DNA from: Gammaproteobacteria bacterium
GTDB taxonomy: Bacteria > Pseudomonadota > Gammaproteobacteria > Ga0077536
Direction: 5' to 3'
DNA: 40,688 nucleotides
Assembly: GCA_009692265.1 (NCBI GenBank)
Contig: SHZM01000033.1
Location: forward strand, 1 to 40,688
Part shown: one piece after another, positions 27,423 to 38,559 of the stretch
How the letters are laid out: each line of letters starts with the position of its first letter
Position numbering within the stretch: the stretch's first letter is position 1
Position numbers and translations under genes: made by a program
The notes under the pieces: model-generated
What the model was told of the DNA's origin: nothing
Database searches by the model: none
What the model saw: only the letters and a program-made list of their open reading frames with translations

Positions 27423-28427
27423 CTAGCCCGGACCGCGGTCGTATAAGCCTTTCGGTGGCCAATTCTCGAGTCTCATTCCTAACGACAAACCTCTGGCGGC
27501 AAGCACGTCCTTAATTTCGGTCAGGGACTTCTTACCTAGATTCGGTGTTTTCAAAAGTTCAACTTCCGTACGCTGAATTAAATCACCAATGTAGTAAATG
27601 CTTTCCGCCTTCAAACAATTTGCTGAACGCACGGTCAATTCAAGATCGTCGATCGAGCGGAGAAGAATTGGGTCAATCTCGGTATCGTCACGACGCGAAG
27701 GTTCAGCCTGTAGTTCTCCGCTTAGATCCACGAACACCGCCAGTTGGCTGCGCAAAATGCCAGCGGCTTCACGCACCGCCAGTTCGGGATCGATGGTGCC
27801 GTTCGTTTCGATCGTGATGATCAATTTATCCAAGTCAGTTTGCTGTTCGACGCGCGCGCTCTGCACTTCGTAGGCAACGCGTCGAACCGGGCTAAAGGAC
27901 GCATCAAGCTTTAACTTACCGATCGTATGCTCTGCCGCATCTTCTGCTGGCGCCTCGCGTCCTGCCGCGGGTCGATAACCGCGACCGCGCGCGATTTTCA
28001 GGGTCATGTTCAGCGCGCCATTAGCACCAAGGTTGGCAATGTGAAAGCCTGGGTCGACAATTTCGACGTCGTGATCCAGCAATATATCGCTCGCCAAGGC
28101 CGCGCCAGGCCCCTTCTTATTAATTGTAAGCGTTGCCTCGTCTCGCGCATGCATTTTCAGCGCCAATCCTTTTAGGTTCAGTAAGATATCCGTTACGTCT
28201 TCTTGAACACCTTCGATCGTCGTGTATTCGTGAAGGACGTTCTCAATTTCCACTTCTACAACTGCCGCTCCGGTCATCGACGATAACAATACGCGCCGAA
28301 GTGCGTTGCCTAGCGTGTGTCCGAAGCCGCGATTGAGGGGCTCTAACGTAATCCGCGCAGTGTTATGGCCCAGAGACTGGACGTCGACAATTTTGGGTTT
28401 CAACAATTCACTAAATACAGCCGCCAT
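27423..28427 (-). CDS. rpoA: RNA polymerase subunit alpha
   Basis: Alpha dimerises to start core polymerase assembly and contacts activators and UP elements. It has 334 residues. The N-terminal domain (1-235) contains [19 protein letters not shown]. The C-terminal domain (about 250-325) has Arg267, Asn270 and Cys271 in [13 protein letters not shown], matching the DNA-contacting Arg265, Asn268 and Cys269 of E. coli. AAGGAGAT precedes the ATG. The gene lies between rpsD and rplQ with gaps of 24 and 22 bases. Confidence 0.99.
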   Translation of the reverse strand: MAAVFSELLKPKIVDVQSLGHNTARITLEPLNRGFGHTLGNALRRVLLSSMTGAAVVEVEIENVLHEYTTIEGVQEDVTDILLNLKGLALKMHARDEATLTINKKGPGAALASDILLDHDVEIVDPGFHIANLGANGALNMTLKIARGRGYRPAAGREAPAEDAAEHTIGKLKLDASFSPVRRVAYEVQSARVEQQTDLDKLIITIETNGTIDPELAVREAAGILRSQLAVFVDLSGELQAEPSRRDDTEIDPILLRSIDDLELTVRSANCLKAESIYYIGDLIQRTEVELLKTPNLGKKSLTEIKDVLAARGLSLGMRLENWPPKGLYDRGPG

Positions 28428-28451
28428 ACGCCTATCTCCTTATGCCTTCCC

Positions 28452-29075
28452 TTACTTCGAGTACAATTCGACGACTAGGGATTCATTAATGTCCGCCGGA
28501 AGGTCGCTGCGCTCTGGGGCCGCCTTGAATATGCCTTCCATCTTTTTGACGTTGACTTCCAGCCACTCAGGGAAGCCGATCTGCTCCGCGATCGCCAAAG
28601 AATCCTGAATCCGCGTTTGCTGCTTGGAGCGTTCGCGCACCGTAATCACATCTTTGGCACCGACTTGATAGGACGGAATATTCACCGTAGAACCGTTCAC
28701 CGCGATAGCTTTATGCGACACGAGCTGGCGCGCCTCGGAGCGTGTGACACCAAAGCCCATGCGGTACACCACATTGTCCAGACGCGACTCAAGCAGCTTG
28801 AGAAGGTTCTCGCCTGTCGCGCCTTTACGCCGGGCGGCTTCCTTGTAGTAGTTGCTGAACTGTCGTTCAAGCACGCCATAAATGTAGCGAAGCTTTTGCT
28901 TTTCGCGCAGCTGGGTCGCGTAGTTCGACAGCCGTCGATTGCGATTGTCGCCGTGTTGCCCGGGCGGCTTATCCAATTGGCATTTGGATTCGAGCCCGCG
29001 CGCGCGACTCTTCAACGACAGATCCGTTCCTAGTCGCCGGCTTTGTTTACATTTAGATCCGAGATATCTGGCCAT
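28452..29075 (-). CDS. rpsD: 30S ribosomal protein S4
   Basis: S4 (207 residues; 206 in E. coli) starts assembly of the 30S body and in E. coli represses the alpha operon by binding its message. It begins [19 protein letters not shown] and has [18 protein letters not shown] and the S4 RNA-binding domain with [26 protein letters not shown] precedes the ATG. rpsK ends 16 bases upstream. Confidence 0.98.
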   Translation of the reverse strand: MARYLGSKCKQSRRLGTDLSLKSRARGLESKCQLDKPPGQHGDNRNRRLSNYATQLREKQKLRYIYGVLERQFSNYYKEAARRKGATGENLLKLLESRLDNVVYRMGFGVTRSEARQLVSHKAIAVNGSTVNIPSYQVGAKDVITVRERSKQQTRIQDSLAIAEQIGFPEWLEVNVKKMEGIFKAAPERSDLPADINESLVVELYSK

Positions 29076-29091
29076 GCACTATCCTCAAGCT

Positions 29092-29487
29092 TTAGACCCG
29101 GCGCTTCTTTGGCGGCCGGCAACCGTTGTGCGGAATCGGTGTCACATCGGTGATATTGGTAATCTTGAACCCCGCCGCATTCAGTGCCCGCACAGCGGAT
29201 TCACGCCCCGGTCCCGGACCTTTTACAAACACATCCAGCGACTGTGTGCCGAAGTCATCGATCACATGTGAGAGTTTCTCTGCCGCGACCTGGGCCGCGA
29301 ACGGCGTACTCTTGCGCGATCCGCGAAAACCACTGCCACCCGCGGTGGCCCACGCCAGGGTATTCCCTTGGCGATCAGTGATCGTAATGATCGTATTGTT
29401 GAACGACGCGTGAATATGCGCGATGCCGTCTACGACGGTCTTCTTTACGCGTTTCTTAACCTTTGCCTGCGGTTGTGCGGTTGCCAT
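29092..29487 (-). CDS. rpsK: 30S ribosomal protein S11
   Basis: S11 (131 residues) lines the 30S platform near the E site. It has the basic N-terminus, [35 protein letters not shown] and the characteristic C-terminus [20 protein letters not shown] precedes the ATG. It is 14 bases downstream of rpsM. Confidence 0.98.
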   Translation of the reverse strand: MATAQPQAKVKKRVKKTVVDGIAHIHASFNNTIITITDRQGNTLAWATAGGSGFRGSRKSTPFAAQVAAEKLSHVIDDFGTQSLDVFVKGPGPGRESAVRALNAAGFKITNITDVTPIPHNGCRPPKKRRV

Positions 29488-29501
29488 ATCGTGTTTCCTG
29501 G

Positions 29502-29858
29502 TTACTTCTTAACCGCGCGTCGCGGGCCTTTGCGGGTGCGGGCGTTGGTGCGCGTGCGCTGACCACGCACCGTGAGACCGCGGCGGTGACGAACCCCGCG
29601 ATAGCAACCAAGGTCCATGAGTCGCTTAATACTCATGGAGACCTCTCGACGCAAATCACCCTCAACGGCAAACTTGCCGACTTCACTTCGCAGCGCTTCT
29701 AGTTGTTCTTCCGTCAGGTCTTTTATCTTTGCATTCTGCGGGACTTTAGCTGCCGCACAAATTTTGCGCGAACGGGTCAACCCGATCCCGTAGATATGGG
29801 TGAGCGCTATAACCGAATGTTTTCGGTCTGGAATATTTACGCCTGCAACACGCGCCAT
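29502..29858 (-). CDS. rpsM: 30S ribosomal protein S13
   Basis: S13 (118 residues, as in E. coli) bridges the 30S head to the 50S subunit and touches the P-site tRNA. It begins [20 protein letters not shown], has [13 protein letters not shown], and the basic tail [17 protein letters not shown]. It is the first gene of the alpha operon in E. coli; here it lies 21 bases after rpmJ. GAGG precedes the ATG. Confidence 0.98.
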   Translation of the reverse strand: MARVAGVNIPDRKHSVIALTHIYGIGLTRSRKICAAAKVPQNAKIKDLTEEQLEALRSEVGKFAVEGDLRREVSMSIKRLMDLGCYRGVRHRRGLTVRGQRTRTNARTRKGPRRAVKK

Positions 29859-29879
29859 AATCGGTGCCTCGTTACCTTG

Positions 29880-29993
29880 TTAGCCTTGCCGCTGCTTATG
29901 ACGGGGATCTTTGCAAATCACCCGAACCGTGCCTTTGCGTCGGATAATTCGACAGTTCCGGCAAATTGGTTTAATCGATGCTCGTACTTTCAT
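29880..29993 (-). CDS. rpmJ: 50S ribosomal protein L36
   Basis: A 37-codon gene, [20 protein letters not shown] onwards, ending HKQRQG. Cys11, Cys14, Cys27 and His32 form the zinc site of the zinc-binding type of L36. It fills the gap between secY and rpsM, where rpmJ normally lies, and GGAAGA precedes the ATG. It would be missed by a 60-residue cutoff. Confidence 0.97.
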   Translation of the reverse strand: MKVRASIKPICRNCRIIRRKGTVRVICKDPRHKQRQG

Positions 29994-30010
29994 ACGCTTG
30001 ATTCTTCCTT

Positions 30011-31363
30011 TTAAGTCCTAGCCCGCCGCCCGTAGCCCTTGAGGTTCGCTTTTTTCAGGAGACCTTCATACTGATGCGACATCAAATGCGCTTGAATTTG
30101 CGCCATGAAATCCATTACGACGACAACGATGATTAAAAGCGACGTGCCGCCGAAATAAAACGGGACATTGAATTCCAGTATCAGGAATTCCGGAAGCAGA
30201 CACACCAACGTGATATAGATCGCGCCAGCGGCGGTAAGCCTCGTCATCACGCCATCAATGTATTTCGCGGTCTGGTCACCCGGGCGAAACCCTGGTACGA
30301 GAGCGCCGGATTTCTTCAAGTTATCCGCCGTCTCCTTCGGGTTGAAGACTAGGGCGGTATAGAAAAAGCAGAAAAACACGATCGCCACAGCGTACAAGAG
30401 CACATAGATTGGCTGACCCGGTGACAACGCGGACGCGAAGTCGCGCAGCCAGGTAAGACCTTGCGCATTGCCGAACCACCCGGCGACCGTACTTGGAAAT
30501 AGAATGATGCTTGAGGCGAAAATCGGCGGGATGACGCCTGCCATATTCAACTTAAGCGGCAGATGACTGGCCTGCGCAGCGTACATCTGTCCGCCGCGCT
30601 GTTGTTTCGCATAATTAACGGTGATGCGCCGCTGCCCGCGCTCAACGAATACCACAAGCCCGGTCACCAAAATAACCAGCAAGAAGAGAGTCAGCACCAG
30701 AAAAATATGGAGCTCGCCCGTTCGCGCAAGCTCTAGAGTTCCACCGATTGCTCGTGGCAGACCGGCCGCGATCCCCGCGAAGATGATCATTGAGATGCCG
30801 TTTCCAACCCCACGCTCAGTAACCTGCTCGCCGAGCCACATCAAAAATAATGTCCCGGACACCAGGGTACTAACACAGATAACTTTGAACCCCAGTCCAG
30901 GGAACGTGACTAAAGCTAGGCCCGCGCTAGTCTGTTGCTCTAGCATAATCGAAATGCCTATGGCCTGAAACGTAGCTAGCACGACGGTCGCGTAGCGCGT
31001 GTACTGATTGATTTTGCGCCGGCCGTTTTCGCCTTCTTTCTTAAGTTGTTCCAATTTGGGATGCACTAGAGTCAGCAGCTGCAAAATAATTGAAGCTGAG
31101 ATATAGGGCATGATGCCTAACGCAACGACCGAAAACCGCTCAAGCGCGCCGCCCGAAAACATGTTGAACATGTCCAGAATCGTGCCACTCTGGGAATTGA
31201 ACAATTGCGCAAGCGCAGTCGGATTGATGCCAGGCACTGGAATATGTGTGCACACTCGAAAGACAAATAACGCGCCCAGCAAGAACAGAAGGCGCTGGCG
31301 CAATTCCGTAAGCTTGCTTAAACCCGCCAATCCGCCGGGGAGATTATTAGTCGCCGTAGCCAT
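30011..31363 (-). CDS. secY: Protein translocase subunit SecY
   Basis: SecY is the channel of the SecYEG translocon. It has 450 residues from ATG 31363, which begins [20 protein letters not shown]; an upstream extension of the frame to 31408 lies inside rplO and is not used. There are ten membrane helices, with [19 protein letters not shown] in helix 1, the plug region [20 protein letters not shown], and cytosolic loops with [15 protein letters not shown]. It follows rplO by four bases. Confidence 0.98.
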   Translation of the reverse strand: MATATNNLPGGLAGLSKLTELRQRLLFLLGALFVFRVCTHIPVPGINPTALAQLFNSQSGTILDMFNMFSGGALERFSVVALGIMPYISASIILQLLTLVHPKLEQLKKEGENGRRKINQYTRYATVVLATFQAIGISIMLEQQTSAGLALVTFPGLGFKVICVSTLVSGTLFLMWLGEQVTERGVGNGISMIIFAGIAAGLPRAIGGTLELARTGELHIFLVLTLFLLVILVTGLVVFVERGQRRITVNYAKQQRGGQMYAAQASHLPLKLNMAGVIPPIFASSIILFPSTVAGWFGNAQGLTWLRDFASALSPGQPIYVLLYAVAIVFFCFFYTALVFNPKETADNLKKSGALVPGFRPGDQTAKYIDGVMTRLTAAGAIYITLVCLLPEFLILEFNVPFYFGGTSLLIIVVVVMDFMAQIQAHLMSHQYEGLLKKANLKGYGRRART

Positions 31364-31367
31364 CTGC

Positions 31368-31808
31368 TTAGGTTTCGACCTTGCCCCCAGCCGCTTCAAT
31401 GATCGCACGCGCGCCAGCGGTCACGCGTAAGCCACGCACTGTCACTGCCTTGGCGAGTTTGCCTCTATTGCTATTGATGATTTTGACATCCTTAACATCG
31501 CCCCGGATCAGGCCGCAAGCTTTCAGCGCAAGTAGATCGATGACTTCGGCAACCACGTCATTCAATTCATGTAGGCGTACTTCGTCGCGCGTTAGTGCTT
31601 TCATCGAACGAAAGCCAAACTTTGGCAAACGCCGTTGAATCGGCATTTGGCCGCCTTCGAAGCCAACTTTGTGATAGCCGCCCGCCCGCGCCTTTTGACC
31701 TTTGTGGCCGCGTCCCGCGGTTTTCCCGAGACCCGAGCCGATACCTCGACCAAGTCGTTTTTTGGGTTTCTTCGAGCCCGCCGCCGGTCGAATAGTATTT
31801 AGATACAT
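31368..31808 (-). CDS. rplO: 50S ribosomal protein L15
   Basis: L15 (146 residues) spans the 50S core. It begins [20 protein letters not shown], continues [20 protein letters not shown] and [18 protein letters not shown], all hallmarks of L15. The start is one base after the rpmD stop, so the genes are tightly coupled. Confidence 0.98.
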   Translation of the reverse strand: MYLNTIRPAAGSKKPKKRLGRGIGSGLGKTAGRGHKGQKARAGGYHKVGFEGGQMPIQRRLPKFGFRSMKALTRDEVRLHELNDVVAEVIDLLALKACGLIRGDVKDVKIINSNRGKLAKAVTVRGLRVTAGARAIIEAAGGKVET

Positions 31809-31809
31809 T

Positions 31810-31998
31810 TCATGCCTCTTTCACATCGAGCAAATACGCGACTTTATTAATCATGCCGCGGTTCTCCGGGGTATCCGCGACTTCGACCATGTGTCGCTGG
31901 CGGCGTAAACCCAAACCCCTAACGCAGGCTTTATGGTTTTCGAGTCGTCCTGCTACGCTCTTGATCAGCGTAACCCGTAATTTTTTTGACGCTGACAC
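31810..31998 (-). CDS. rpmD: 50S ribosomal protein L30
   Basis: L30 has 62 residues from GTG 31998, beginning (M)[17 protein letters not shown], with [20 protein letters not shown]. The frame is open further upstream into rpsE, but the GTG follows a GAGGG eight bases before it and starts at the usual place. It lies five bases after rpsE. Confidence 0.96.
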   Translation of the reverse strand: MSASKKLRVTLIKSVAGRLENHKACVRGLGLRRQRHMVEVADTPENRGMINKVAYLLDVKEA

Positions 31999-32003
31999 GG
32001 GCC

Positions 32004-32513
32004 CTACCCTCGGATTTCGTCGACGTGCTTGCCGCGCTTGCTCGCGACATAGTCCGGCGACGACATATTTTTTAAACCGTTGATGGTGGCGCGAACGACG
32101 TTGATCGGATTCGTAGTCCCGATGCACTTCGCCAACACATTATGAACACCGACTGCTTCAAATACCGCGCGCATTGGGCCGCCTGCAATAACCCCGGTCC
32201 CTTGCGACGCCGGCTGCATATACACTTTCGCTGCACCATGCTCACCCACCAGGGCGTACTGAAGGGTATCGCCGTGTAACGCGATCGGCGCCATGTTACG
32301 TCGCGCGTTCTCCAATGCCTTCTGGATTGCGGCCGGTACTTCTCGCGCCTTGCCGCGGCCCATCCCAACACGTCCCGCGCCATCGCCGACGACCGTTAGT
32401 GCGGCAAATCCGAAGATCCGACCGCCTTTAACCACTTTTGCGACGCGGTTTACCGCGACCAGTTTTTCCAAAAATCCTTCTGGGCTTTCCGACAGACTGT
32501 CATTCGCGCTCAT
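32004..32513 (-). CDS. rpsE: 30S ribosomal protein S5
   Basis: S5 (169 residues; 167 in E. coli) works with S4 and S12 in decoding accuracy. The double-stranded-RNA-binding-like domain has [20 protein letters not shown] and [14 protein letters not shown], and the C-terminal domain has [27 protein letters not shown] precedes the ATG. Confidence 0.98.
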   Translation of the reverse strand: MSANDSLSESPEGFLEKLVAVNRVAKVVKGGRIFGFAALTVVGDGAGRVGMGRGKAREVPAAIQKALENARRNMAPIALHGDTLQYALVGEHGAAKVYMQPASQGTGVIAGGPMRAVFEAVGVHNVLAKCIGTTNPINVVRATINGLKNMSSPDYVASKRGKHVDEIRG

Positions 32514-32526
32514 GAGCTAAACTCTC

Positions 32527-32880
32527 CTAGAATTTCAAACCGTGCTCGCGCGCGGCGTCTGCCAATGCCTTAATTCGCCCGTGGTAGCGAAACCCCGAAC
32601 GATCGAATGCCACTTCGGCGATACCCGCGGCAAGGGCACGCTCGGCCAGTCGCTTACCAACTTCGGCCGCTGCCGCAGTGTTCCCGCCGTTGGGAAGCGC
32701 TTCACGCATTTCCTTTTCTACGGTTGAAGCTGTCGCCAATACCCGTGCACCATCGACTGAGAGTACTTGCGCATAAATATGGCGCGGGGTCCGATGCACA
32801 CTGAGGCGAGTAGTATCCAACTCGCGTATATGCATGCGAGTTCCCTTCGCGCGACGTAGGCGTGCTTGCTTCTTGTTCAT
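32527..32880 (-). CDS. rplR: 50S ribosomal protein L18
   Basis: L18 (117 residues, as in E. coli) binds 5S rRNA in the central protuberance. It has the basic N-terminus [33 protein letters not shown] and the end [20 protein letters not shown]. It lies between rplF (48-base gap) and rpsE. Confidence 0.98.
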   Translation of the reverse strand: MNKKQARLRRAKGTRMHIRELDTTRLSVHRTPRHIYAQVLSVDGARVLATASTVEKEMREALPNGGNTAAAAEVGKRLAERALAAGIAEVAFDRSGFRYHGRIKALADAAREHGLKF

Positions 32881-32928
32881 GATCTATTGTCCACTTCGAT
32901 TTCGAGTTTGATGCCTAGTGCCGATGCG

Positions 32929-33462
32929 CTAGGTCTTCTTCGCTTCTTTGCGCCGAATTTGCTCGTTGGCATAACGCACACCCTTGCCCTTGTACGGTTC
33001 CGGTCGGCGGTATGCACGGATATTGGCCGCGACTTGCCCTACTTGCTGCTTGTCGATCCCTTTGATCAAAATTTCTGTTTGAGTTGGGGTTTCAACGGTT
33101 ATCCCGGTCGGCACGTTAAATTCAATTGGATGCGAATATCCCAGCGACAAACTCACGACGTTGCCTTTGGCCGCAGCGCGGTAGCCCACCCCGGTGATAT
33201 CGAGCTTGCGCATATACCCAGTCGAGACGCCTACAATCATATTACTGAGTAACGCGCGAGTGGTTCCCGCTTGGGCGTCGCCATTCTGCGATTCGTCACA
33301 CGGCGTCACATTAATTGTGCCGTCGATCAAACTCACTGACACCAGCGTGTGAATCGTGTAATTCAGCGTTCCCTTCGGCCCCTTGACCTGGACATCCTGT
33401 CCGGAAATTTCGATCTTGACGTCGCCAGGGACTGCGATTGGCTTTTTTGCTATGCGTGACAT
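32929..33462 (-). CDS. rplF: 50S ribosomal protein L6
   Basis: L6 (177 residues, as in E. coli) lies near the sarcin-ricin loop. It starts at ATG 33462, MSRIAKKPIAVPGDVKIEIS, with GGAAG upstream; the frame extends to 33516 inside rpsH and that part is not used. The C-terminus has RRPEPYKGKGVRYANEQIRR, the family signature. Confidence 0.98.
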   Translation of the reverse strand: MSRIAKKPIAVPGDVKIEISGQDVQVKGPKGTLNYTIHTLVSVSLIDGTINVTPCDESQNGDAQAGTTRALLSNMIVGVSTGYMRKLDITGVGYRAAAKGNVVSLSLGYSHPIEFNVPTGITVETPTQTEILIKGIDKQQVGQVAANIRAYRRPEPYKGKGVRYANEQIRRKEAKKT

Positions 33463-33472
33463 TTGCTGCTTC

Positions 33473-33868
33473 CTAATAGACCGAGCAGATGACTTCACCG
33501 CCGATGCCTTGGGCACGAGCAGCGCGATCCGTCATTAAGCCACGCGACGTGGATACAATTGCCACCCCCAAACCACCAACGATGCGCGGAATCTCGGTGC
33601 TTTTGCGATAGGCTCTCAGCCCCGGTCGGCTGACGCGTCGTAATTGTTCGATTACCGGCCGGCCGTTGAAATACTTCAGCTCAATCACCAATTGCGGATG
33701 CCCCTCAACTTCGGCACTGCGAAAATCCACAATGTAGCCTTCGCTTTTCAACACGGCCGCGACCGCCACTTTGCTCTTCGACATCGGCATCTGTACTTCA
33801 TGTTTAGCCCGCGCCTGCGCGTTTCGAATACGGGTCAACATGTCGGCGATCGGATCTTGCATGCTCAT
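33473..33868 (-). CDS. rpsH: 30S ribosomal protein S8
   Basis: S8 (131 residues) binds the central domain of 16S rRNA and in E. coli represses the spc operon at the rplE start. It begins [18 protein letters not shown]; an ATG two codons later is an alternative. The C-terminal half has [20 protein letters not shown]. The gene lies between rpsN and rplF. Confidence 0.98.
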   Translation of the reverse strand: MSMQDPIADMLTRIRNAQARAKHEVQMPMSKSKVAVAAVLKSEGYIVDFRSAEVEGHPQLVIELKYFNGRPVIEQLRRVSRPGLRAYRKSTEIPRIVGGLGVAIVSTSRGLMTDRAARAQGIGGEVICSVY

Positions 33869-33896
33869 AATGTTCTACTCAGCGTTCTTATGCTTA

Positions 33897-34202
33897 CTAC
33901 CAACTGGCCTTAACCAAACCGGGGACGTGGCCTTCCATCGCCAGCCGTCGTAATTCGCTACGGCCCAGGCCGAACTTGCGGTAAACGCCACGTGAGCGCC
34001 CGGTAAGGCGACACCGGCTACGGCCACGAATAGGGCTCGAGTCGCGCGGGAGTTGCTGGAGTTTCATCCGCGCATCTTCGCGCTCCTCAAAAGAGCGCTT
34101 AGGGTCTTTGAGCGTTTCTTTTAGCGCCGTTCGCTTGGCGGCAAATTTCTTTACCAAGCGGCTTCGCTTCAATTCACGCATCACCATGGAAGTCTTGGCC
34201 AT
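33897..34202 (-). CDS. rpsN: 30S ribosomal protein S14, zinc-independent type
   Basis: S14 has 101 residues, the E. coli length, from ATG 34202: [20 protein letters not shown]. The C-terminal part, [20 protein letters not shown], lacks the CxxC pairs of the zinc form. The same frame is open upstream into rplE, but that part does not code for S14. The start is four bases after the rplE stop. Confidence 0.98.
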   Translation of the reverse strand: MAKTSMVMRELKRSRLVKKFAAKRTALKETLKDPKRSFEEREDARMKLQQLPRDSSPIRGRSRCRLTGRSRGVYRKFGLGRSELRRLAMEGHVPGLVKASW

Positions 34203-34206
34203 AACC

Positions 34207-34746
34207 CTACCCTCGCAGCGGAAAACTAAAGGCTTGCAACAACGCGCGACCTTCTTCATCGGTACGCGCAGTGGTGGAGATACAAATATCCATCCCCCGC
34301 AGCGCGTCGATTTTGTCGTACTCGATTTCAGGAAAAATAATTTGCTCTTTGACGCCCAAGGTGTAATTCCCCATGCCGTCGAACGCGCGCCCGTTGACTC
34401 CCCGGAAATCTCGAATACGTGGGATTGCAACACTAATTAGGCGGTCGAGAAATTCATACATGCGGGCACGGCGCAGTGTTACCTTTGCGCCGATTGGCCA
34501 GCCTTCGCGCAATTTGAAATTCGCGATCGACTTTCGCGCCTTGGTCACTATTGGTTTCTGGCCAGTAATCAAGGTCATCTCGCTGACTGCGTTTTCCAGG
34601 ATCTTCTTGTCGCCAACCGATTTACCGAGCCCCATATTCACGGTGATCTTGGTGATACGCGGGACCTGCATCACGGAACCGTATTGGAAACGGTCCATTA
34701 ACTGCTTTACAACCGTGTCGCGATAAAAAGTGTGTAACCTGGCCAT
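34207..34746 (-). CDS. rplE: 50S ribosomal protein L5
   Basis: L5 (179 residues, as in E. coli) binds 5S rRNA and touches S13 across the subunits. It contains [20 protein letters not shown], then [40 protein letters not shown] and ends in [12 protein letters not shown]. It lies between rplX and rpsN. Confidence 0.98.
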   Translation of the reverse strand: MARLHTFYRDTVVKQLMDRFQYGSVMQVPRITKITVNMGLGKSVGDKKILENAVSEMTLITGQKPIVTKARKSIANFKLREGWPIGAKVTLRRARMYEFLDRLISVAIPRIRDFRGVNGRAFDGMGNYTLGVKEQIIFPEIEYDKIDALRGMDICISTTARTDEEGRALLQAFSFPLRG

Positions 34747-34769
34747 ACCTTTCCCGATTTCTTCTTGAA

Positions 34770-35087
34770 TTAAAGATCCACGACTTCTTGCGTGGACTTG
34801 AATATCCGAACCTTGCGACCGTCCTCGAGAATTTTAATCCCCACCCGATCAGGCTTAGAGGTCACTGGGTTGAATAGAGCGACGTTTGAAACGTGGATTG
34901 GCGCTTCTTTCTCAACGATTCCGCCCGGCGTATTGCCGTTTGGATTCGGCTTGGTGTGGCGCTTAATCAAATTCACGCCTTCCACGAGCAGGCGATCATC
35001 GGTCCGCACGCGGGTCACGACTCCCCGTTTACCTTTGTCTTTACCGACGAGCACGTAGACTTGATCGCCTTTTCGAATCTTCTTCAT
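34770..35087 (-). CDS. rplX: 50S ribosomal protein L24
   Basis: L24 (105 residues) is an early assembly protein near the exit tunnel. It has a KOW motif in [20 protein letters not shown], then [17 protein letters not shown] and [23 protein letters not shown] precedes the ATG. Confidence 0.98.
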   Translation of the reverse strand: MKKIRKGDQVYVLVGKDKGKRGVVTRVRTDDRLLVEGVNLIKRHTKPNPNGNTPGGIVEKEAPIHVSNVALFNPVTSKPDRVGIKILEDGRKVRIFKSTQEVVDL

Positions 35088-35099
35088 AGTGCTGATTTC

Positions 35100-35468
35100 C
35101 TAGAGCACTTCCGGCGCGAGCGACACAATACGCATGAACCGTTCACTGCGTAGTTCCCGGGTCACTGGTCCAAAAATACGGGTACCAATAGGTTGCAATT
35201 GCTTGTCCAAAAGAACAGCGGCATTTCCGTCAAAGCGGATCAATGAGCCATCCGGTCGCCGCACGCCTTTGCGCGTCCGCACCACCACCGCATTGAAGAC
35301 TTCGCCTTTCTTCACTTTGCCGCGCGGTATCGCGTCCTTGATACTGACTTTGATGACGTCGCCGATACCCGCGTAACGTCGATGCGAGCCACCAAGAACC
35401 TTGATGCACATTAGACGGCGCGCACCGCTATTGTCCGCTGCATCCAACATCGACTGCATTTGAATCAT
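35100..35468 (-). CDS. rplN: 50S ribosomal protein L14
   Basis: L14 (122 residues) contacts 16S rRNA in a bridge between the subunits. It begins [20 protein letters not shown] and has the signature [18 protein letters not shown]. It ends [20 protein letters not shown] precedes the ATG. It heads the spc part of the cluster. Confidence 0.98.
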   Translation of the reverse strand: MIQMQSMLDAADNSGARRLMCIKVLGGSHRRYAGIGDVIKVSIKDAIPRGKVKKGEVFNAVVVRTRKGVRRPDGSLIRFDGNAAVLLDKQLQPIGTRIFGPVTRELRSERFMRIVSLAPEVL

Positions 35469-35491
35469 CGTAGGTTCTCCAGACGCTGTGC

Positions 35492-35758
35492 TTACAGTTC
35501 GACGGCTTTTTCAATCACGCGCTGAAGGCGGAATGCCTTGCGCTTGGAGAGCGGCCGACATTCTTCGATTGCCACCGTATCGCCCTCCTTGCACTCGTTG
35601 TGCTCGTCGTGTGCCAGCACTTTCGTCGACTTACGCACATACTTCTTATAGATCGGGTGCTCAACACGGCGGTCAATGCGAACCGAGATAGACTTGTCCA
35701 TCTTAGTGCTGACTACCTGCCCGATCAGGGCGCGCTTAAGGGACTGTTCTTCCGCCAT
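35492..35758 (-). CDS. rpsQ: 30S ribosomal protein S17
   Basis: S17 (88 residues) from ATG 35758: [20 protein letters not shown], with the OB-fold and the signature [20 protein letters not shown]. The ATG overlaps the rpmC stop (TGATG), which shows coupling; a GTG one codon upstream is not needed. Confidence 0.97.
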   Translation of the reverse strand: MAEEQSLKRALIGQVVSTKMDKSISVRIDRRVEHPIYKKYVRKSTKVLAHDEHNECKEGDTVAIEECRPLSKRKAFRLQRVIEKAVEL

Positions 35759-35955
35759 CACGCACCACCTGTTCGCTTCTGGCCCAAAATCGTTTTGATT
35801 CGGGCGATGTCCCGTCGCGCTTCGCGTACTTGGCTAGGGCGCGTCTGTTGTCCGGAGCCATGCTGCATCCGGAGGTTAAATTGCTCTTTTCGCTTATCGA
35901 GCAGCAGTGCTTTTAAGTCGGCTTCCGACTTCGCGCGCAATTCTTCTGCTTTCAT
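35758..35955 (-). CDS. rpmC: 50S ribosomal protein L29
   Basis: L29 (65 residues) from ATG 35955: [20 protein letters not shown], then [20 protein letters not shown] and [14 protein letters not shown], the helical hairpin of L29 at the tunnel exit. Its ATG overlaps the rplP stop as TGATG, and its own stop overlaps rpsQ. Confidence 0.97.
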   Translation of the reverse strand: MKAEELRAKSEADLKALLLDKRKEQFNLRMQHGSGQQTRPSQVREARRDIARIKTILGQKRTGGA

Positions 35956-36368
35956 CACATCACCTTACGTATAGCGAAGGTGGTCAGGATCGGTAATTTC
36001 GCGCCTGCAAGTTTGAATGCATCTCGCGCTACCTGCTCATCAACCCCTTCCATTTCGTACAGCACCATTCCAGGCTTCACTTGAGCGACCCAATACTCGA
36101 CGTTGCCTTTACCGCTTCCCATGCGGACTTCCAACGGCTTTTTGGATATTGGTTTGTCCGGGAACACGCGAATCCACACCCTTGCGCCACGCTTCACGGC
36201 CCGCGTAATGCAGCGTCTAGCGGCTTCAATCTGGCGTGCGGTCAGGCGTCCTCGGGTTGTCGCCTTTAGGCCGAACTCGCCGAAACTTACGGCGCTGCCG
36301 CGGTGGGCGAGGCCGGTATTACGACCTTTATGCTGCTTTCGGTACTTAGTGTTTTTTGGTTGTAACAC
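35955..36368 (-). CDS. rplP: 50S ribosomal protein L16
   Basis: L16 (137 residues) lies at the A site. It starts with GTG (36368) after AGGAGAG and reads [17 protein letters not shown]. The signature [20 protein letters not shown] contains Arg82, next in line with Arg81 of E. coli, which is hydroxylated there. The stop overlaps the rpmC start. Confidence 0.98.
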   Translation of the reverse strand: MLQPKNTKYRKQHKGRNTGLAHRGSAVSFGEFGLKATTRGRLTARQIEAARRCITRAVKRGARVWIRVFPDKPISKKPLEVRMGSGKGNVEYWVAQVKPGMVLYEMEGVDEQVARDAFKLAGAKLPILTTFAIRKVM

Positions 36369-36377
36369 GAGTCTCTC

Positions 36378-37061
36378 CTAGGTCGCCGCTACTGGCTCAG
36401 CCATCGCCGCGTCTGCCGCGGCTTGCTCAGTCCGGCTGATCACTTCGCCTTTGAAGATCCAAACCTTGACGCCGATAACTCCGTACGTTGTGTTGGCTTC
36501 CGCAAAGCCGTAGTCAATGTCTGCTCGCAACGTATGTAGGGGTACGCGGCCTTCTCGGTACCATTCGGTGCGCGCGATTTCGGCGCCGTTCAGTCGGCCC
36601 GCGACGTTGATTTTGATCCCTTGAGCGCCAAGCCGCAGCGCATTTGCCACCGCGCGCTTCATCGCGCGGCGAAACATAATCCGGCGTTCGAGTTGCTGAG
36701 CCACCGATTCCGCAACAAGGTAGGAATCCAGCTCGGGCTTGCGGATTTCTTCGACGCTTAGGTGCACCGGAATACCCATTAATTTCGCGACCTGCTTCCG
36801 CAGGGACTCGATGTCTTCACCCTTTTTGCCGATAACGATGCCGGGGCGTGCGGTGTGAATGATGATTCGAGCGTTGTGCGCCGGACGTTCGATTTGAATT
36901 CGGCTTACCGACGCATGGGCGAGCTTTTTGCGCAGGAACGCGCGCACCGCAATATCGGCATTCAGATATTCAGCGTAGCGGCGGCGATCCGCATACCACG
37001 TGGACGTCCAGTCCTTAATGATTCCGAGACGAAAGCCGTAGGGATGTACTTTCTGACCCAT
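36378..37061 (-). CDS. rpsC: 30S ribosomal protein S3
   Basis: S3 (227 residues) forms part of the mRNA entry pore. It begins [20 protein letters not shown]. The KH domain has [20 protein letters not shown], and the C-terminal domain has [20 protein letters not shown]. It starts two bases downstream of the rplV stop. Confidence 0.98.
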   Translation of the reverse strand: MGQKVHPYGFRLGIIKDWTSTWYADRRRYAEYLNADIAVRAFLRKKLAHASVSRIQIERPAHNARIIIHTARPGIVIGKKGEDIESLRKQVAKLMGIPVHLSVEEIRKPELDSYLVAESVAQQLERRIMFRRAMKRAVANALRLGAQGIKINVAGRLNGAEIARTEWYREGRVPLHTLRADIDYGFAEANTTYGVIGVKVWIFKGEVISRTEQAAADAAMAEPVAAT

Positions 37062-37062
37062 G

Positions 37063-37401
37063 TTATCGCCCTGCTTCTTCGACTATCACGGTGACGTGAC
37101 TGGTACGTTTGAAAATCTGGTTGGCTCGCCCTCGAGCCCGCGGCATCCAACGCTTCATGATCGGACCTTCGTCAACCATGATCGTCTTAATTTTTAGCTC
37201 ATCGATATCGGCGCCATCGTTATGCTCGGCGTTGGCTATCGCGGATTCGAGCACCTTCTTGATCAAGGTGGCCGCCTTCTTGTTGCTGAAAGTCAGAATA
37301 TTCAGCGCACGATCGACCGGGAGCCCGCGTACCTGGTCGGCGACCAGACGCGCCTTCTGCGGCGTGATGTGTGCTTGGCTGAGCTTTGCTGTAGTGGCCA
37401 T
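37063..37401 (-). CDS. rplV: 50S ribosomal protein L22
   Basis: L22 (112 residues) reaches into the exit tunnel with a hairpin seen as [20 protein letters not shown]. It begins [20 protein letters not shown] and has [22 protein letters not shown] precedes the ATG. Confidence 0.98.
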   Translation of the reverse strand: MATTAKLSQAHITPQKARLVADQVRGLPVDRALNILTFSNKKAATLIKKVLESAIANAEHNDGADIDELKIKTIMVDEGPIMKRWMPRARGRANQIFKRTSHVTVIVEEAGR

Positions 37402-37416
37402 ATCGTGTGACTCCGC

Positions 37417-37689
37417 TTACTTCGTCTTCTTGTCAGCGGTGTGCCCGCGAAAGGTCCGCGTGGGGGCAAATTCGCCGAGCTTGTGACCAATCATATTTTC
37501 GGTCACATGCACCGGCATGTGCTGACGCCCGTTATGCACCGCGATGGTTAGACCGATCATGTCTGGAACTACCAGTGAGCGGCGTGACCAAGTCTTGATC
37601 GGTCTCTTGTCGTTGTTAGTGCGGGCGGTCTCCACTTTCTTGTGCAGGTGGTGATCGACGAACGGTCCCTTTTTGATCGAACGTGACAT
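37417..37689 (-). CDS. rpsS: 30S ribosomal protein S19
   Basis: S19 (90 residues) binds the 30S head with S13. It begins [20 protein letters not shown] and has [20 protein letters not shown] and [24 protein letters not shown] precedes the ATG. Confidence 0.98.
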   Translation of the reverse strand: MSRSIKKGPFVDHHLHKKVETARTNNDKRPIKTWSRRSLVVPDMIGLTIAVHNGRQHMPVHVTENMIGHKLGEFAPTRTFRGHTADKKTK

Positions 37690-37702
37690 TGCTGGCAGCC
37701 TC

Positions 37703-38530
37703 TTAGCGCTTGTCGCGGCGACGGAGAATCATCTTGTCCGTACGTTTGTTGCTACGCGTCTTGTAGCCTTTAGTTGGAGTACCCCACGGACTTACTGGGT
37801 GCCGGCCCCCGGATGTTCGACCCTCACCACCACCATGTGGGTGGTCGACCGGATTCATCGCGACGCCGCGCACGGTGGGACGAATTCCACGCCACCGTTT
37901 GGCACCTGCTTTACCTAGGGAGCGGAGTGAGTGCTCGGTATTGCCTACTTCACCAATTGTCGCGCGGCACTCAATCGGAATTTGCCGCATTTCGCCGGAG
38001 CGCAATCGCAAGGTCGCATTGGCACCTTCGCGTGCAACGTATTGAATTCCTGCGCCCGCGCTGCGGCCAATTTGCGCACCCTTGCCGGGCTTGAGTTCCA
38101 CACAGTGGATGATTGCGCCTACTGGAATGTTCCGCAGCGGCAGGCAATTGCCAACTTGAATGGGGGCATCACTTCCCGAACGCAATGTCTGCCCTGCGGC
38201 AACTCCCTTGGGCGCGATGATGTACCTACGTTCACCGTCCGCGTATAGCAGTAGCGCAATATGCGCGGATCGATTTGGATCGTATTCAAGACGTTCGACC
38301 TTCGCCGGGATCCCGTCTTTCCGCCGTTTGAAATCGACGATTCGATAGTGTTGCTTGTGCCCACCACCGCGGTGACGGACAGTGATACGACCAGCGTTGT
38401 TACGACCGGAATTCTGAATCTGTCGTTCTAGCAACGGCGCGTGCGGAGCGCCTTTGTGCAGCTCGGGCGTTACGACCTTGACGACCCCGCGACGGCCGGG
38501 AGAAGTGGGTTTAGCTTTAATGAGCGCCAT
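37703..38530 (-). CDS. rplB: 50S ribosomal protein L2
   Basis: L2 (275 residues; 273 in E. coli) is needed for subunit joining and peptidyl transfer. It starts at ATG 38530 ([15 protein letters not shown]); the frame extends to 38623 within rplW and that part is not used. [20 protein letters not shown] carries His230, matching His229 of E. coli. Confidence 0.98.
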   Translation of the reverse strand: MALIKAKPTSPGRRGVVKVVTPELHKGAPHAPLLERQIQNSGRNNAGRITVRHRGGGHKQHYRIVDFKRRKDGIPAKVERLEYDPNRSAHIALLLYADGERRYIIAPKGVAAGQTLRSGSDAPIQVGNCLPLRNIPVGAIIHCVELKPGKGAQIGRSAGAGIQYVAREGANATLRLRSGEMRQIPIECRATIGEVGNTEHSLRSLGKAGAKRWRGIRPTVRGVAMNPVDHPHGGGEGRTSGGRHPVSPWGTPTKGYKTRSNKRTDKMILRRRDKR

Positions 38531-38559
38531 GAAATTCGTTCCTAGTAGCTTGGGTGGGC

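Noticed and set aside
30011..31408. Extended SecY N-terminus
   Set aside because: The extra 15 codons lie in rplO, and the family start fits ATG 31363.
33897..34433. 178-codon form of rpsN
   Set aside because: Only the last 101 codons are S14; the rest lies in rplE in another frame.
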